DNA from: an uncultured Rhodospirillales bacterium
Lineage (GTDB): Bacteria; Pseudomonadota; Alphaproteobacteria; Acetobacterales; Acetobacteraceae
Length of the DNA stretch: 43,887 bases
Assembly: GCA_903893975.1 (NCBI GenBank)
Contig: CAITOL010000028.1
Span: 1-43,887, forward strand
Reading direction: 5' to 3'
A model generated the notes under the pieces. That model was not told the DNA's origin and did no database searches. It saw nothing but the letters and a program-made list of their open reading frames with translations. Below, one piece after another: positions 24,428-33,419 of this stretch. Every line of letters starts with the position of its first letter. Within the stretch, counting starts at the first letter, position 1. Made by a program: the position numbers and the translations under genes.

Positions 24428-24468
24428 GTAAATATTTACAGTTATTGTAAATACTTACGTTAACTTAC
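24428..24468. promoter_or_regulatory. Tandem palindromes, candidate operator of the transporter operon
   Basis: Two near-identical palindromes, GTAAATATTTAC (24428-24439) and GTAAATACTTAC (24447-24458), are spaced 19 bases start to start, and a degenerate third copy, GTTAACTTAC, follows at 24459-24468. They sit in an unusually AT-rich patch between the phosphorelay genes and the ABC transporter operon. Two helical turns of spacing suggest cooperative binding on one DNA face. The protein is not identified. Confidence 0.5.
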
Positions 24469-24563
24469 CGACGGGCACTTCTGCCGATGGAAAGAATGCT
24501 CTAGCGTGATCGGCCAGAGCTGCATCACCGCCAGCATAGGCGGGATGAGGGGAGGAGCAAGGC

Positions 24564-26468
24564 ATGCGTCAATTAACGAAGCTAGCGATGCTGGCGGTGG
24601 CGATCGGGTGCACCGGATTGGCCGGCGCGGCGGAGTATCACGAGGCCCCGGCAATGGCCGAGTTGGTGAAAGGTGGTAAGTTGCCGCCGGTTGCCGAGCG
24701 CCTGCCGAGCGCGCCGGAGGTAGTGCAGGTGGCCAGCGTCGGCCGGTATGGCGGGTCTTTGCGGTCGGCGATCCGCGGCGATGGCGACCATAACGCCATT
24801 TTGCGGCTGGTCGGCAACCAGGGGCTGACCCGTTGGGACCCGGCCTACACCAAGGCGGTGCCGGCGCTGGCGGCAAGCTGGACGGTGAATGCCAACGCCA
24901 CCGAATACACCTTCAAGCTGCGCCCCGGCGCCAAATGGTCTGACGGGGTGCCGTTCACCGCCGATGACATCACCTTCGTGGTCAACGATCTGTTCACCGA
25001 CAAGGCGTTTTTCGAATCGCCGCCGAGCCAATACGTGGTGGGCGGCAAGCCGATGCGGGCGGAGAAGATCGACGATGCGACGGTGAAGCTGATTTTCGCC
25101 GCGCCCTATCTGCGGCTGCCCGACGTGCTGGCGACGCCGCTGGGCCAGCACCCGACGCTGTATGCCAAGCATTACTGTTCGCAGTTCATGCCGAAATATA
25201 ACCCCGACCTGCCCAAGCTGCTGGCGGCGGCCAAGCAGCCGGACTGGCCGACATTGTTCCGGCAGAAATGCGGCGATATTGAAATTCCGGCCCGCTGGGG
25301 CAACCCGGAAAAGCCGGTGATGGACCCGTGGGTGCTGCAAACCCCGTATGGCGGCAGCGCCACGCAGGTGCTGCTGCGGCGCAACCCGTATTTCTGGCAG
25401 GTGGATCAGGCCGGCAATCAGCTGCCGTATATCGACAGCCTGACCTTGAAGGTGATTTCTGACGTGCAGGCGATTTTGCTGGCCGAAATTGGCGGGCAGC
25501 TGGATTTGCAGGTGCGGCACACCAACACCATCAACAACAAGCCGGTGCTGGCGCAGCACGCCAAGGAAGCCGGCTATGTGTTGCAGGAGTTGACGCCGAC
25601 CGATAGCTCGGCGATGGGGCTGTGGTTCAACCAGTCGGCCAAGAACCCGAAGACGCGCGAATGGCTGCGCAACCGGGAGTTCCGTCAGGCGCTGTCGCTG
25701 GCGATGGATCGGGACGAGATCAACGAGATTGTGTTTCTCGGCCAGGGCAAGCCGTGGCAGATCGGGCCGCTGCCAACCGACAAGTTCTACAATGCGCGGT
25801 TGGGCACGCAGTATATCCAGCACGATCCGGCGGCGGCGAATGCGATTCTGGACCGGATCGGGCTGGCGAAGAAGGACAGCAACGGCATGCGGCTGACGCC
25901 GGCTGGCGAGAAGCTGTTTATTTCAATCGACGCCATGGTGGTGGATACGGCGGCGATCGATACGGCGGAGTTGCTGAAGAAGCAGTGGGCGGCGGTGGGC
26001 ATCGAGTTGGGCATCAACACGATGGAACGGTCGCTGTATTACGAGAAGGCGCAGAACGCGGATTACGACATTGGCACCTATGCCGTGCCGGGCGGGATGA
26101 ACCCGACTTTGGACCCGCGCGGGCTGATTGCGACGCATACGCTGGACAGCCGGCAATCCATTCCCTGGGTGCGCTGGTATGCCACCGGTGGCAAGCAGGG
26201 CGAGGAGCCGACCGAGGGCATGAAGGAGCGGATGCGGCTGTGGGATGCGTGGAAGCAGGCATCGGACCCGGCGGAGGCGGAGCGGATGGTGCGGCGGATT
26301 ATGGACCTGGCCGCCGATGGGTTTGAGGTGATGGGCACCGTGCAGGCGGTGACCACCTTCGGCAGCCGCAGCGTGAAGTTGATGAACGTGCCGGAGAAGA
26401 TTCCGTTTGGCTGGGATTATCCCACCCCGGCGCCGGCGTTGTTGCAGCAATTCTACTTCACGAATTGA
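24564..26468 (+). CDS. ABC transporter substrate-binding protein, peptide/family 5
   Basis: The 634-residue periplasmic binding protein belongs to the large DppA/OppA-like family 5. A signal peptide ends near GLAGA, and typical stretches are YTFKLRPGAKWSDGVPFTADD and REFRQALSLAMDRDEIN. It is longer than DppA (about 535), like proteins that bind oligosaccharides or larger ligands. It leads a six-gene operon and should define the ligand carried by the two permeases. GGAGGAG precedes the ATG. Confidence 0.9.
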   Translation: MRQLTKLAMLAVAIGCTGLAGAAEYHEAPAMAELVKGGKLPPVAERLPSAPEVVQVASVGRYGGSLRSAIRGDGDHNAILRLVGNQGLTRWDPAYTKAVPALAASWTVNANATEYTFKLRPGAKWSDGVPFTADDITFVVNDLFTDKAFFESPPSQYVVGGKPMRAEKIDDATVKLIFAAPYLRLPDVLATPLGQHPTLYAKHYCSQFMPKYNPDLPKLLAAAKQPDWPTLFRQKCGDIEIPARWGNPEKPVMDPWVLQTPYGGSATQVLLRRNPYFWQVDQAGNQLPYIDSLTLKVISDVQAILLAEIGGQLDLQVRHTNTINNKPVLAQHAKEAGYVLQELTPTDSSAMGLWFNQSAKNPKTREWLRNREFRQALSLAMDRDEINEIVFLGQGKPWQIGPLPTDKFYNARLGTQYIQHDPAAANAILDRIGLAKKDSNGMRLTPAGEKLFISIDAMVVDTAAIDTAELLKKQWAAVGIELGINTMERSLYYEKAQNADYDIGTYAVPGGMNPTLDPRGLIATHTLDSRQSIPWVRWYATGGKQGEEPTEGMKERMRLWDAWKQASDPAEAERMVRRIMDLAADGFEVMGTVQAVTTFGSRSVKLMNVPEKIPFGWDYPTPAPALLQQFYFTN

Positions 26469-26473
26469 TCTGA

Positions 26474-27457
26474 ATGGGCCGCTTTATCGTCCGCCGTCTG
26501 GCGGGGATGGTGCCGTTTATCATCCTCGTCTCGATCACGGTGTTCATGCTGATCAAGCTGACGCCGGGGGATTTTGTGTCGAACTACGCGGCGGCCTTGG
26601 CGGCTGCGGGGGAGACGGTGGACGATGCCATGCTGGCGAGCATGCGCAGCCGCTATGGCCTGGATCAGCCGTGGCTGGTGCAATATTGGGACTGGATTTC
26701 CGGCGTCGCGGTTGGGGATTTTGGCTACTCGTTCCAATGGCAGCAGCCGGTTTCCGGGCTGATTGGCGAGCGGATGGGGCTGACGCTGATCCTGTCGGTC
26801 TCGACGCTGTTGTTCACCTGGTCGGTGGCGTTGCCGATTGGGGTCTATTCGGCGGTGCGGCGCTATTCGATTGGGGATTATCTGTTCACCTTCATCGGCT
26901 TTGTCGGGTTGGCGGTGCCGGGGTTTCTGCTGGCATTGGTGCTGATGTACGTTGGGGTTTCGGTGTTTCATGCCGATGTGGGCGGGCTGTTTTCCAGCGC
27001 CTATGCCGATGCGCCGTGGTCGTGGGCGCGGTGTGTGGATCTGGCGCAGCATTTGTGGATTCCGATCATCATTCTCGGCACGTCCGGTGCGGCGAGTTTG
27101 ATCCGGATTATGCGGGCGAATTTGCTCGACCAGTTGCATCAACCCTATGTGGATACGGCGCGGGCCAAGGGGCTGTCGGAATTTACCTTGCTGGTGCGCT
27201 ACCCTATTCGGGTGGCGTTGAACCCGTTTGTGTCGACCTTAGGCTGGGTGTTGCCGAATTTGGTTTCGGGGGCGGTGATTATCTCCGTGGTGTTGAACCT
27301 GCCGACCGCCGGGCCGCTCTTGTTGCAGGCGTTGCTGGGGCAGGACCAGTATCTGGCGGGGGCGTTTCTGCTGCTGCTGTGTTCGCTGACGGTGATCGGC
27401 ACGTTGCTGTCCGACATTTTACTGGCGTTGCTTGATCCGCGGATCCGCTTCCAGTGA
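26474..27457 (+). CDS. ABC transporter permease, DppB type
   Basis: The 327-residue inner-membrane protein has about six hydrophobic segments and the DppB/OppB layout. The cytoplasmic EAA-like loop reads YVDTARAKGLSEFTLLVRYPIRVALNP, the contact with the ATPase. It begins five bases after the binding-protein gene and its stop overlaps the next start (GTGA). It forms the transport pore with the following permease. Confidence 0.9.
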   Translation: MGRFIVRRLAGMVPFIILVSITVFMLIKLTPGDFVSNYAAALAAAGETVDDAMLASMRSRYGLDQPWLVQYWDWISGVAVGDFGYSFQWQQPVSGLIGERMGLTLILSVSTLLFTWSVALPIGVYSAVRRYSIGDYLFTFIGFVGLAVPGFLLALVLMYVGVSVFHADVGGLFSSAYADAPWSWARCVDLAQHLWIPIIILGTSGAASLIRIMRANLLDQLHQPYVDTARAKGLSEFTLLVRYPIRVALNPFVSTLGWVLPNLVSGAVIISVVLNLPTAGPLLLQALLGQDQYLAGAFLLLLCSLTVIGTLLSDILLALLDPRIRFQ

Positions 27458-28554
27458 GCGGGGCGATGATGGCCGGGGGGCTGGCGACCGCGTCGCAGGC
27501 GAAGCTGACCTGGCTGCGGTTTCGGCGGCACCGGATGGCGATGGTCGGGCTGGGGATTGTGCTGCTGATGTATCTGGTGGCGCTGTTCGCCGAGCCGGTG
27601 GCGCCGTTCAATCCGGATAAATCCAATGCGCGGCTGGTGTTTCATCCGCCGCAGATGGTGCAGTTTTTCGATGGTTGGGCGTTCAGCCCGCATGTGCTGG
27701 CGTATCGGCTGGCGCGGGACCCGGTGACGTTGCAGCCACGTTACGTGGCGGATGGGAGCCGCAAGGTGCGGCTGCGGTTTTTCGTCGCCGGGGACCCGTA
27801 TAAATTATGGGGTCTGTTTGACGGCACGATCCACCTGATCGGACCGGAGAACGCTGGGGATACGGTGTTTATTCTGGGGGCGGACCGGCAGGGGCGGGAT
27901 GTGCTGAGCCGGATGATCCACGGGGCGCGGGCGTCGCTGTCGATCGGGTTGGTGGGGGTTTCGATCAGCCTGGTGCTGGGGATTACGCTGGGCGGGCTGA
28001 GCGGGTTTTTTGGCGGGCGGGTGGATTGGGGCGTGCAACGGGTGATCGAGTTCATCATTTCGCTGCCGACAATCCCGATCTGGCTGGCGTTGGCGGCGAT
28101 TTTGCCGAAGGAATGGTCGCCGATGGCGATTTACTTCACCATCACCCTGATCATTTCGCTGGTGGGATGGACCGAGCTGGCGCGGGTGGTGCGTGGGCGG
28201 TTTCTGGCGCTGCGCGGCGATAGTTTTGTGACGGCGGCGTGGTTGGATGGGTGCAGCCAGGGCCGGATCATTTTCCGCCACATGCTGCCGTCGCTGACCA
28301 GCCATATTATCGCGGCGGTGACCTTGGCGATCCCCAACATGATTCTGGCGGAGACGGCGTTGAGTTTTCTCGGGCTGGGGTTGAAGCCGCCGGCGATTTC
28401 CTGGGGCGCGCTGCTGCGGGAGGCGCAGAATGTGCAGTCCATCGCCGCGGCGCCGTGGTTGTTGCTGCCGGGGGCGGCGGTGGCGCTGACGGTGCTGGCG
28501 CTGAATTTCCTCGGCGACGGGCTGCGTGATGCGGCGGACCCCTATGCCCACTAA
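27454..28554 (+). CDS. ABC transporter permease, DppC type
   Basis: The 366-residue permease has an N-terminal membrane anchor, a long periplasmic insert (about 50-135) and a DppC-type pore domain. Its EAA-like loop is near SFVTAAWLDGCSQGRIIFRHMLPS, and LGADRQGRDVLSRMIHGAR is a family mark. GTG at 27454 overlaps the previous stop; ATG at 27466 is a possible later start. The periplasmic insert is larger than in typical DppC. Confidence 0.88.
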   Translation: MSGAMMAGGLATASQAKLTWLRFRRHRMAMVGLGIVLLMYLVALFAEPVAPFNPDKSNARLVFHPPQMVQFFDGWAFSPHVLAYRLARDPVTLQPRYVADGSRKVRLRFFVAGDPYKLWGLFDGTIHLIGPENAGDTVFILGADRQGRDVLSRMIHGARASLSIGLVGVSISLVLGITLGGLSGFFGGRVDWGVQRVIEFIISLPTIPIWLALAAILPKEWSPMAIYFTITLIISLVGWTELARVVRGRFLALRGDSFVTAAWLDGCSQGRIIFRHMLPSLTSHIIAAVTLAIPNMILAETALSFLGLGLKPPAISWGALLREAQNVQSIAAAPWLLLPGAAVALTVLALNFLGDGLRDAADPYAH

Positions 28555-30232
28555 CCCGATCCTGGAGGTGCGCGGGCTGCGCACCTATTTCCCGCTGGGG
28601 CGGCGGGTGTTGAAGGCGGTGGATGATGTGAGCTTCCGGCTGCATGCGGGCGAGACGCTGTGCATCGTCGGTGAAAGCGGCAGCGGCAAATCCATTACCG
28701 CGCGGTCTATTCTGCAGATTGTCGGCCCGCCCGGGCGGATTATGGGCGGGGAGATTCTGTATCGCCGGGCCGATGGCTCGGTGGTGGATATCGCCGGGCT
28801 GGGGGCGAAGGCGGCGGCGATGCGGGCGCTGCGCGGGCGCGAGATCGCGATGATTTTCCAGGAGCCGATGACCAGCCTGTCGCCGATCCATCGGATTGGC
28901 TGGCAGATTATGGAGGGGCTGCTGGCGCATAAGATGATGGGCCGGGCGGAGGCGCGGGCGCGGGCGGTGGAGTTGCTGCGGCAGGTGGAAATTCCGCAGC
29001 CGGAACAGGCTGTGGACCGGTTTCCGTTCGAGTTTTCCGGCGGCATGCGGCAGCGGGCGATGATTGCCATGGCGCTGGCCTGCAACCCGCGGGTGCTGAT
29101 TGCCGATGAGCCGACGACGGCGCTGGATGTGACGACGCAGGCGGAAATTCTGCGACTGATCCGCCGGCTGCAGCAGGCGCATGGGCTGGCGGTGCTGTTC
29201 ATCACGCATGACATGGGGGTGGTGGCGCAGATTGCCGATAACGTGCTGGTGATGCGCCAGGGTGAGGTGGTGGAGCGGGCGCCGACGGCGGAGTTGTTTG
29301 CCAGTCCGCACCATCCCTACACCATCCGGCTGTTGCAGGCGGCAACCGCGCTGGGCATGGCGGCGCCACCGGCGCGGCGGGCCGCAGCATTGGGGGCGCC
29401 GTTTCTGCGGGTGCGCGATCTGAGCCTGACCTATCCGGCGCAGGCGCGGTTGTTCGGCCGGGCGCAGCCGCCGACGCAGGCGGTGAAACGGGTGAGCTTC
29501 GACCTGCATGAAGGCGAAAATCTGGGGATTGTGGGGGAGAGCGGGTCGGGCAAAACCACGCTCGGGTCTTGCCTGATCCGGGTGTTGCAGCCGAGCGCGG
29601 GGCGGATTGAGTATGATCTGCGCGCCGGTGGCACGCGGGATCTGGCGGGGCTGGACCGGGTGGGGCTGAAGCCGGTGCATCGGGAAATCCGCATGGTGTT
29701 TCAGGACCCGTTTGCCTCGCTGAATCCACGCATGACGGTGGGGCAGTGCATTGGCGAGCCATTGCTGGTGAACGGGCTGATGCAGGGCGCGGCGCTGGCG
29801 CAGCGGGTGGAGAAGTTGCTGGGGATGGTCGGGCTGGGCGGCGATGTGGCGGTGCGTTACCCGCACGCGTTTTCCGGCGGGCAGCGGCAGCGGATTGTGA
29901 TTGCGCGCGCGCTGGCGCTGGACCCACGACTGATCATCGCCGATGAGGCGACGAGCGCGCTGGATGTGACGTTGCGGCGGCAGATTCTGGACCTGCTGCT
30001 GGAATTGCAGCCGGAACTGGGGCTGAGTTTCATTTTCATCAGCCATGATCTGGGGGTGATCCGCTATTTCTGCGACCGGATCGCGGTGATGCATCGGGGG
30101 GAGATTGTGGAGATTGGCACGGCGGATGCGATCTGCGCCTGGCCGCAGATGCCATATACGCAGCGCTTGCTGGCGGCGGTGCCGGAGGCCGATCCGGCGC
30201 GGCGCGGGTTGCTGGCGGAGGGGATGGGATGA
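28544..30232 (+). CDS. Fused double ABC ATPase (DppD-DppF type)
   Basis: The 562-residue protein carries two complete nucleotide-binding domains. The first has Walker A GESGSGKS (43-50), signature FSGGMRQ (165-171) and Walker B LIADEP (186-191). The second has Walker A GESGSGKT (332-339), signature FSGGQRQ (444-450) and Walker B IIADEA (465-470). It powers the two permeases encoded just before, as GsiA does. ATG 28544 overlaps the permease gene by 11 bases; earlier GTG and ATG codons at 28526 and 28529 are possible. Confidence 0.9.
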   Translation: MPTNPILEVRGLRTYFPLGRRVLKAVDDVSFRLHAGETLCIVGESGSGKSITARSILQIVGPPGRIMGGEILYRRADGSVVDIAGLGAKAAAMRALRGREIAMIFQEPMTSLSPIHRIGWQIMEGLLAHKMMGRAEARARAVELLRQVEIPQPEQAVDRFPFEFSGGMRQRAMIAMALACNPRVLIADEPTTALDVTTQAEILRLIRRLQQAHGLAVLFITHDMGVVAQIADNVLVMRQGEVVERAPTAELFASPHHPYTIRLLQAATALGMAAPPARRAAALGAPFLRVRDLSLTYPAQARLFGRAQPPTQAVKRVSFDLHEGENLGIVGESGSGKTTLGSCLIRVLQPSAGRIEYDLRAGGTRDLAGLDRVGLKPVHREIRMVFQDPFASLNPRMTVGQCIGEPLLVNGLMQGAALAQRVEKLLGMVGLGGDVAVRYPHAFSGGQRQRIVIARALALDPRLIIADEATSALDVTLRRQILDLLLELQPELGLSFIFISHDLGVIRYFCDRIAVMHRGEIVEIGTADAICAWPQMPYTQRLLAAVPEADPARRGLLAEGMG

Positions 30233-31368
30233 AAATCAGCGCGATCAAAACCTTTATGCAGCGCGATGCCAATCGGCCGCGTTTGCTGGTGCGGGTGGAT
30301 ACCGACGAGGGCATTTCCGGCTGGGGGGAGGCGTATAACCACGGGCCGGACCGGGCGCTGGTGCCGGTGCTGGAATATCTGGCGTTGCAGATTGCCGGGC
30401 ATGATCCGCGCCGGGTGGAGTTTTTGTATCAGATGCTGCTGCAATCCAGCCGGTTCCCGCCCGGGGCGATCGGGCTGGCGGCGATTGCGGCGGTGGAGCA
30501 GGCGCTGTGGGATATTTCCGCCAAGGCGCTGGGCGTGCCAGTGTATCAGCTGCTGGGCGGGGCGATGCGGGACCGGGTGCGGGTGTATTGCGGGATGTAT
30601 ACCGCGCCCGATCCGCGCGACGGGATTGCGCGGATGCTGGAGTTGCAGGCGCGCTATGGGTTTAACGCGTTCAAGCTCTCGCCGTATCGGCGGGATCTGC
30701 ATGCCGGGCGCTGGGGGCAATTATGCGAGGAGGCCGGGAATTACTTCGGCATGCTGCGCCGCCTGGGGCCGCCGGAGTTTGAATTCGCCTTCGATGCGCA
30801 TGCGAAGATTTTCGAGCCGTATCAGGCGATCCAGCTTGGCAACGCGCTGGCGCCGTATGATCCGCTGTTTTTCGAGGAGCCGATCCGGCCGGAGCATATT
30901 CCGGCCTGGGCCAGGCTGCGCGGGCAGTTGCAGGCGCCGCTGGCGACGGGGGAGTGTTTGTATAACCGGTTCGAATTCCTCAGCCTGCTGGCCGCCGGTG
31001 GGGCGGATATTGTGCAGCCCGATGTGTGCGTGGTGGGCGGGCTGATTGAAATGCGGCGGATTGCCACCTTGGCCGAGGCGCATTTCGTGTCTGTGGCGCC
31101 GCATAACCCGATGGGGCCGCTGGCGACGGCGGTGAATGTGCATCTGGCGGCAGCGATGCCGAATTTCAAAATTCTGGAATATCGGCTGCCGGAGGATGTG
31201 CCCTGGGCGGTGGACCCGTATCTGCCGCGCGACGGGTATCTGGAATTGCGGCCGGACCGGCCGGGCTGGGGGCTGGAGATCGATATGGCCGCCCTGGAGC
31301 GGGATGATTACGTGCATTGGGAACGCAAGCTGCCGGTGAAGCCGGATGGCGCGACGGGATATACCTGA
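30229..31368 (+). CDS. Enolase-superfamily acid-sugar dehydratase
   Basis: The 379-residue protein belongs to the mandelate racemase/muconate lactonising group. Likely metal ligands are Asp189 (in FDAHAK), Glu216/Glu217 (FFEEP) and Glu242 (ATGE), and acid-base residues are His191 and His292 (APHNPMGP), the pattern seen in galactonate-type dehydratases. Such enzymes remove water from sugar acids to give 2-keto-3-deoxy acids. Its ATG overlaps the stop of the ATPase gene, which ties it to the transporter. The substrate is unknown. Confidence 0.85.
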   Translation: MKISAIKTFMQRDANRPRLLVRVDTDEGISGWGEAYNHGPDRALVPVLEYLALQIAGHDPRRVEFLYQMLLQSSRFPPGAIGLAAIAAVEQALWDISAKALGVPVYQLLGGAMRDRVRVYCGMYTAPDPRDGIARMLELQARYGFNAFKLSPYRRDLHAGRWGQLCEEAGNYFGMLRRLGPPEFEFAFDAHAKIFEPYQAIQLGNALAPYDPLFFEEPIRPEHIPAWARLRGQLQAPLATGECLYNRFEFLSLLAAGGADIVQPDVCVVGGLIEMRRIATLAEAHFVSVAPHNPMGPLATAVNVHLAAAMPNFKILEYRLPEDVPWAVDPYLPRDGYLELRPDRPGWGLEIDMAALERDDYVHWERKLPVKPDGATGYT

Positions 31369-31380
31369 GGGGGAACGCAG

Positions 31381-32991
31381 ATGCGGCATTTTGGGTGGGC
31401 GTTGCTGGGGCTGCTGGCGGGAACCGGGCTGGCGCAGGCGGCACCGGGGTGCGATCTGGCGGCGCTGAACGGCTTGCAGGTGGCGGATCTGCGGGTGGTG
31501 GAGGCCAAGCCGGTGGCGGCGGCGGGGGTGAACCCGGCTTACTGCGACGTGCGCGGCACGGTGGTGACGCGCGGCGGGCCGGTGGGCGAAGGGCTGGCGC
31601 GGTTTGCCATGCAGTTGCCGGAGCGTTGGGAGCGGCGGTTTCTGTTTCTGGGCGTGGGTGGCAATGCCGGCAACCTGGTGCCGTCCGCCAACCCGACCGA
31701 CCGGGCGGCGGCGCTGGGCAAGGGCTACGCGGTGGTGCTGACCGATACCGGGCATGAGGGCGACGGCACCAGCGCGAAGTGGACGGTGACGGCCGATGGC
31801 GCGGCGGACACGGTGAAGCGGGTGGATTTCTTCCATCGCGCGGCACACAACGTGACGGTGGCCGGCAAGGCGCTGGCGGCGGCGTATTACGCGGCCAGGG
31901 TGGAGCACGCGTATTTCGACGGCTGCTCCACCGGGGGGCGGATGGCGTTGATGGAGGCCGAACGTTACCCGGAGGATTATGACGGGGTGATTTCCGGCGA
32001 TCCGATGATGTCGTTCCATACCTATACCGCGCGGGCGGTGGTGCAGCGGGCGGCGTTGGCCTCGGCAGCGGCGTATATTCCGCCGGCCACGCTGGCGGCG
32101 ATTGATGCGCGGGTGACCGGGCAGTGCGATGCGCTGGATGGGGCGCGGGATGGGCTGGTGCAGGACCCGACCGCCTGCCGGGTGAAGGCGGAGGATTTGC
32201 TGTGCAAGCCTGGCGAGACGGCCGCCTGCCTCAACCCGGCGCAGATGCGGGTGTTGCAGGCCTATACCTCTCCGTTCCGGGATAAAAAGGGGCATGTGCT
32301 GTTTGGGCCGTGGGCGCTGACCGACCTGAGCGGTGCGCAGGGGGTGGCGTATAACGTGACCGGCCGGGCGGCGCCGGACCTGGCGGATCTGGCGGCGCCG
32401 TGGCGGGCCGATGCGGCGCTGGCGCCTCGGTCTTGGGCGTTGGTGCAGGAAATGGTGACGTATTGGCTGCGCCTGGGGCCGAAGGCGAGCGTGGCGGACC
32501 TGGACCTCGACCCGGCGCGCAATGTGGTGGGCGAGAAGCTGGTGGCGCTGATGAACGCGACCTATGCCGAGGGCAATGCGCGCGACCCGGCGCGGTTGCA
32601 GCGGTTTCTGGCGCAGGGGCGGAAGTTGATTTTGTATCATGGCGCCAGCGACCCCTCGATCCCGGCCTCGCAATCGGTGGCGTTTTACCGGGAACTGGCC
32701 GGGTTGCAGCACGGGATGACGAAAACCCAAGCGAGCGCGCGGCTGTTTCTGGTGCCAGGGATGCATCATTGCGGCGGCGGGCCGGGGCCGGACCAGTTCG
32801 ATACGCTGTCGGCGATGGAGAACTGGGTGGAGCACGGCGTGGCGCCGGCGGCGATTGTGGCGCGCACCAAGCCGGAGGTGGCGGCGAAGCATGCGCTGAA
32901 GCTTTGCCCGTATCCGCAGCAAGGGCGGTATTCGGGTGCAGGCGATGTGCAGGACCCGGCGAACTGGGCTTGCGTGGCGAAAGCGGGGTGA
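31381..32991 (+). CDS. Tannase/feruloyl esterase family hydrolase
   Basis: The 536-residue secreted esterase has a signal peptide (cut near LAQA, residue 20) and the tannase fold. Ser183 in DGCSTGG is the nucleophile; the neighbouring Cys182 and the Cys in MHHCGGG form the CS-HC disulfide that joins Ser and His in this family. These enzymes cut gallate, ferulate or chlorogenate esters. Placed last in the transporter operon, it probably frees an aromatic acid and a polyol or sugar in the periplasm. Confidence 0.88.
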   Translation: MRHFGWALLGLLAGTGLAQAAPGCDLAALNGLQVADLRVVEAKPVAAAGVNPAYCDVRGTVVTRGGPVGEGLARFAMQLPERWERRFLFLGVGGNAGNLVPSANPTDRAAALGKGYAVVLTDTGHEGDGTSAKWTVTADGAADTVKRVDFFHRAAHNVTVAGKALAAAYYAARVEHAYFDGCSTGGRMALMEAERYPEDYDGVISGDPMMSFHTYTARAVVQRAALASAAAYIPPATLAAIDARVTGQCDALDGARDGLVQDPTACRVKAEDLLCKPGETAACLNPAQMRVLQAYTSPFRDKKGHVLFGPWALTDLSGAQGVAYNVTGRAAPDLADLAAPWRADAALAPRSWALVQEMVTYWLRLGPKASVADLDLDPARNVVGEKLVALMNATYAEGNARDPARLQRFLAQGRKLILYHGASDPSIPASQSVAFYRELAGLQHGMTKTQASARLFLVPGMHHCGGGPGPDQFDTLSAMENWVEHGVAPAAIVARTKPEVAAKHALKLCPYPQQGRYSGAGDVQDPANWACVAKAG

Positions 32992-32997
32992 GGGGGA

Positions 32998-33028
32998 TGA
33001 GACGCGCGCGGGCGCGCGTCTCAGACTT
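32998..33028 (+). terminator. Intrinsic terminator of the transporter-esterase operon
   Basis: TGAGACGCGCG and CGCGCGTCTCA form an 11-bp perfect stem with a four-base loop (33009-33012), followed by GACTTTT. It begins 7 bases after the esterase stop codon. Confidence 0.8.
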
Positions 33029-33301
33029 TTAATCGGCGGCGGTTTCGCCGAGGAACAGGGCCTGAATTTCGGCGCGGCCCAGGGTACCGAAATCCGGCGG
33101 GACGGCGATCTGGCCGCGCAGGAAGCCAAGGCGTTGGGCCGGCGCGGGGGCGGCCGGGGGGATGGCGGTGACCTGCACCAGGGGTTTGCCGTCGCGGGTG
33201 ATGACGAAGCCCTCGCCTTTCGCCGCTCGCGCGATGAGGCGTGCGAGGTGGGTTTTCGTTTGGCGGATGCAGACGGTGTGCTTGGTGGCTATGATTTCGA
33301 T
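33029..33301 (-). pseudogene. Solitary Phd/YefM-type antitoxin without a start codon
   Basis: The minus-strand frame encodes a clear prevent-host-death antitoxin: TVCIRQTKTHLARLIARA, GEGFVITRDGKPLVQV and a tail RLGFLRGQIAVPPDFG...EIQALFLGE. From the upstream stop codon to the conserved start there is no ATG, GTG or TTG; the position where family members begin reads AAG (33283-33281), one change from ATG. No toxin gene is adjacent. It is most simply a dead antitoxin, unless a rare codon is used. Confidence 0.6.
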
Positions 33302-33419
33302 TGAGAGATAGATTTTAGGGTGGTGTGGAGCAGCTTGGCCTTAGTTTAAGCGCGGCAAGGCTTCGCGCAAACATTTTCAGCCTTGGGATAGCCGGCCGGT
33401 GGCTGAGGGCGAGGACCGC

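Noticed and set aside
30721-33129. An 802-codon open frame on the minus strand across the dehydratase and esterase genes
   Set aside because: It is antisense to two well-recognised proteins, is rich in Arg, His, Pro and Gln, and has no domain; long chance frames are expected at this GC content.
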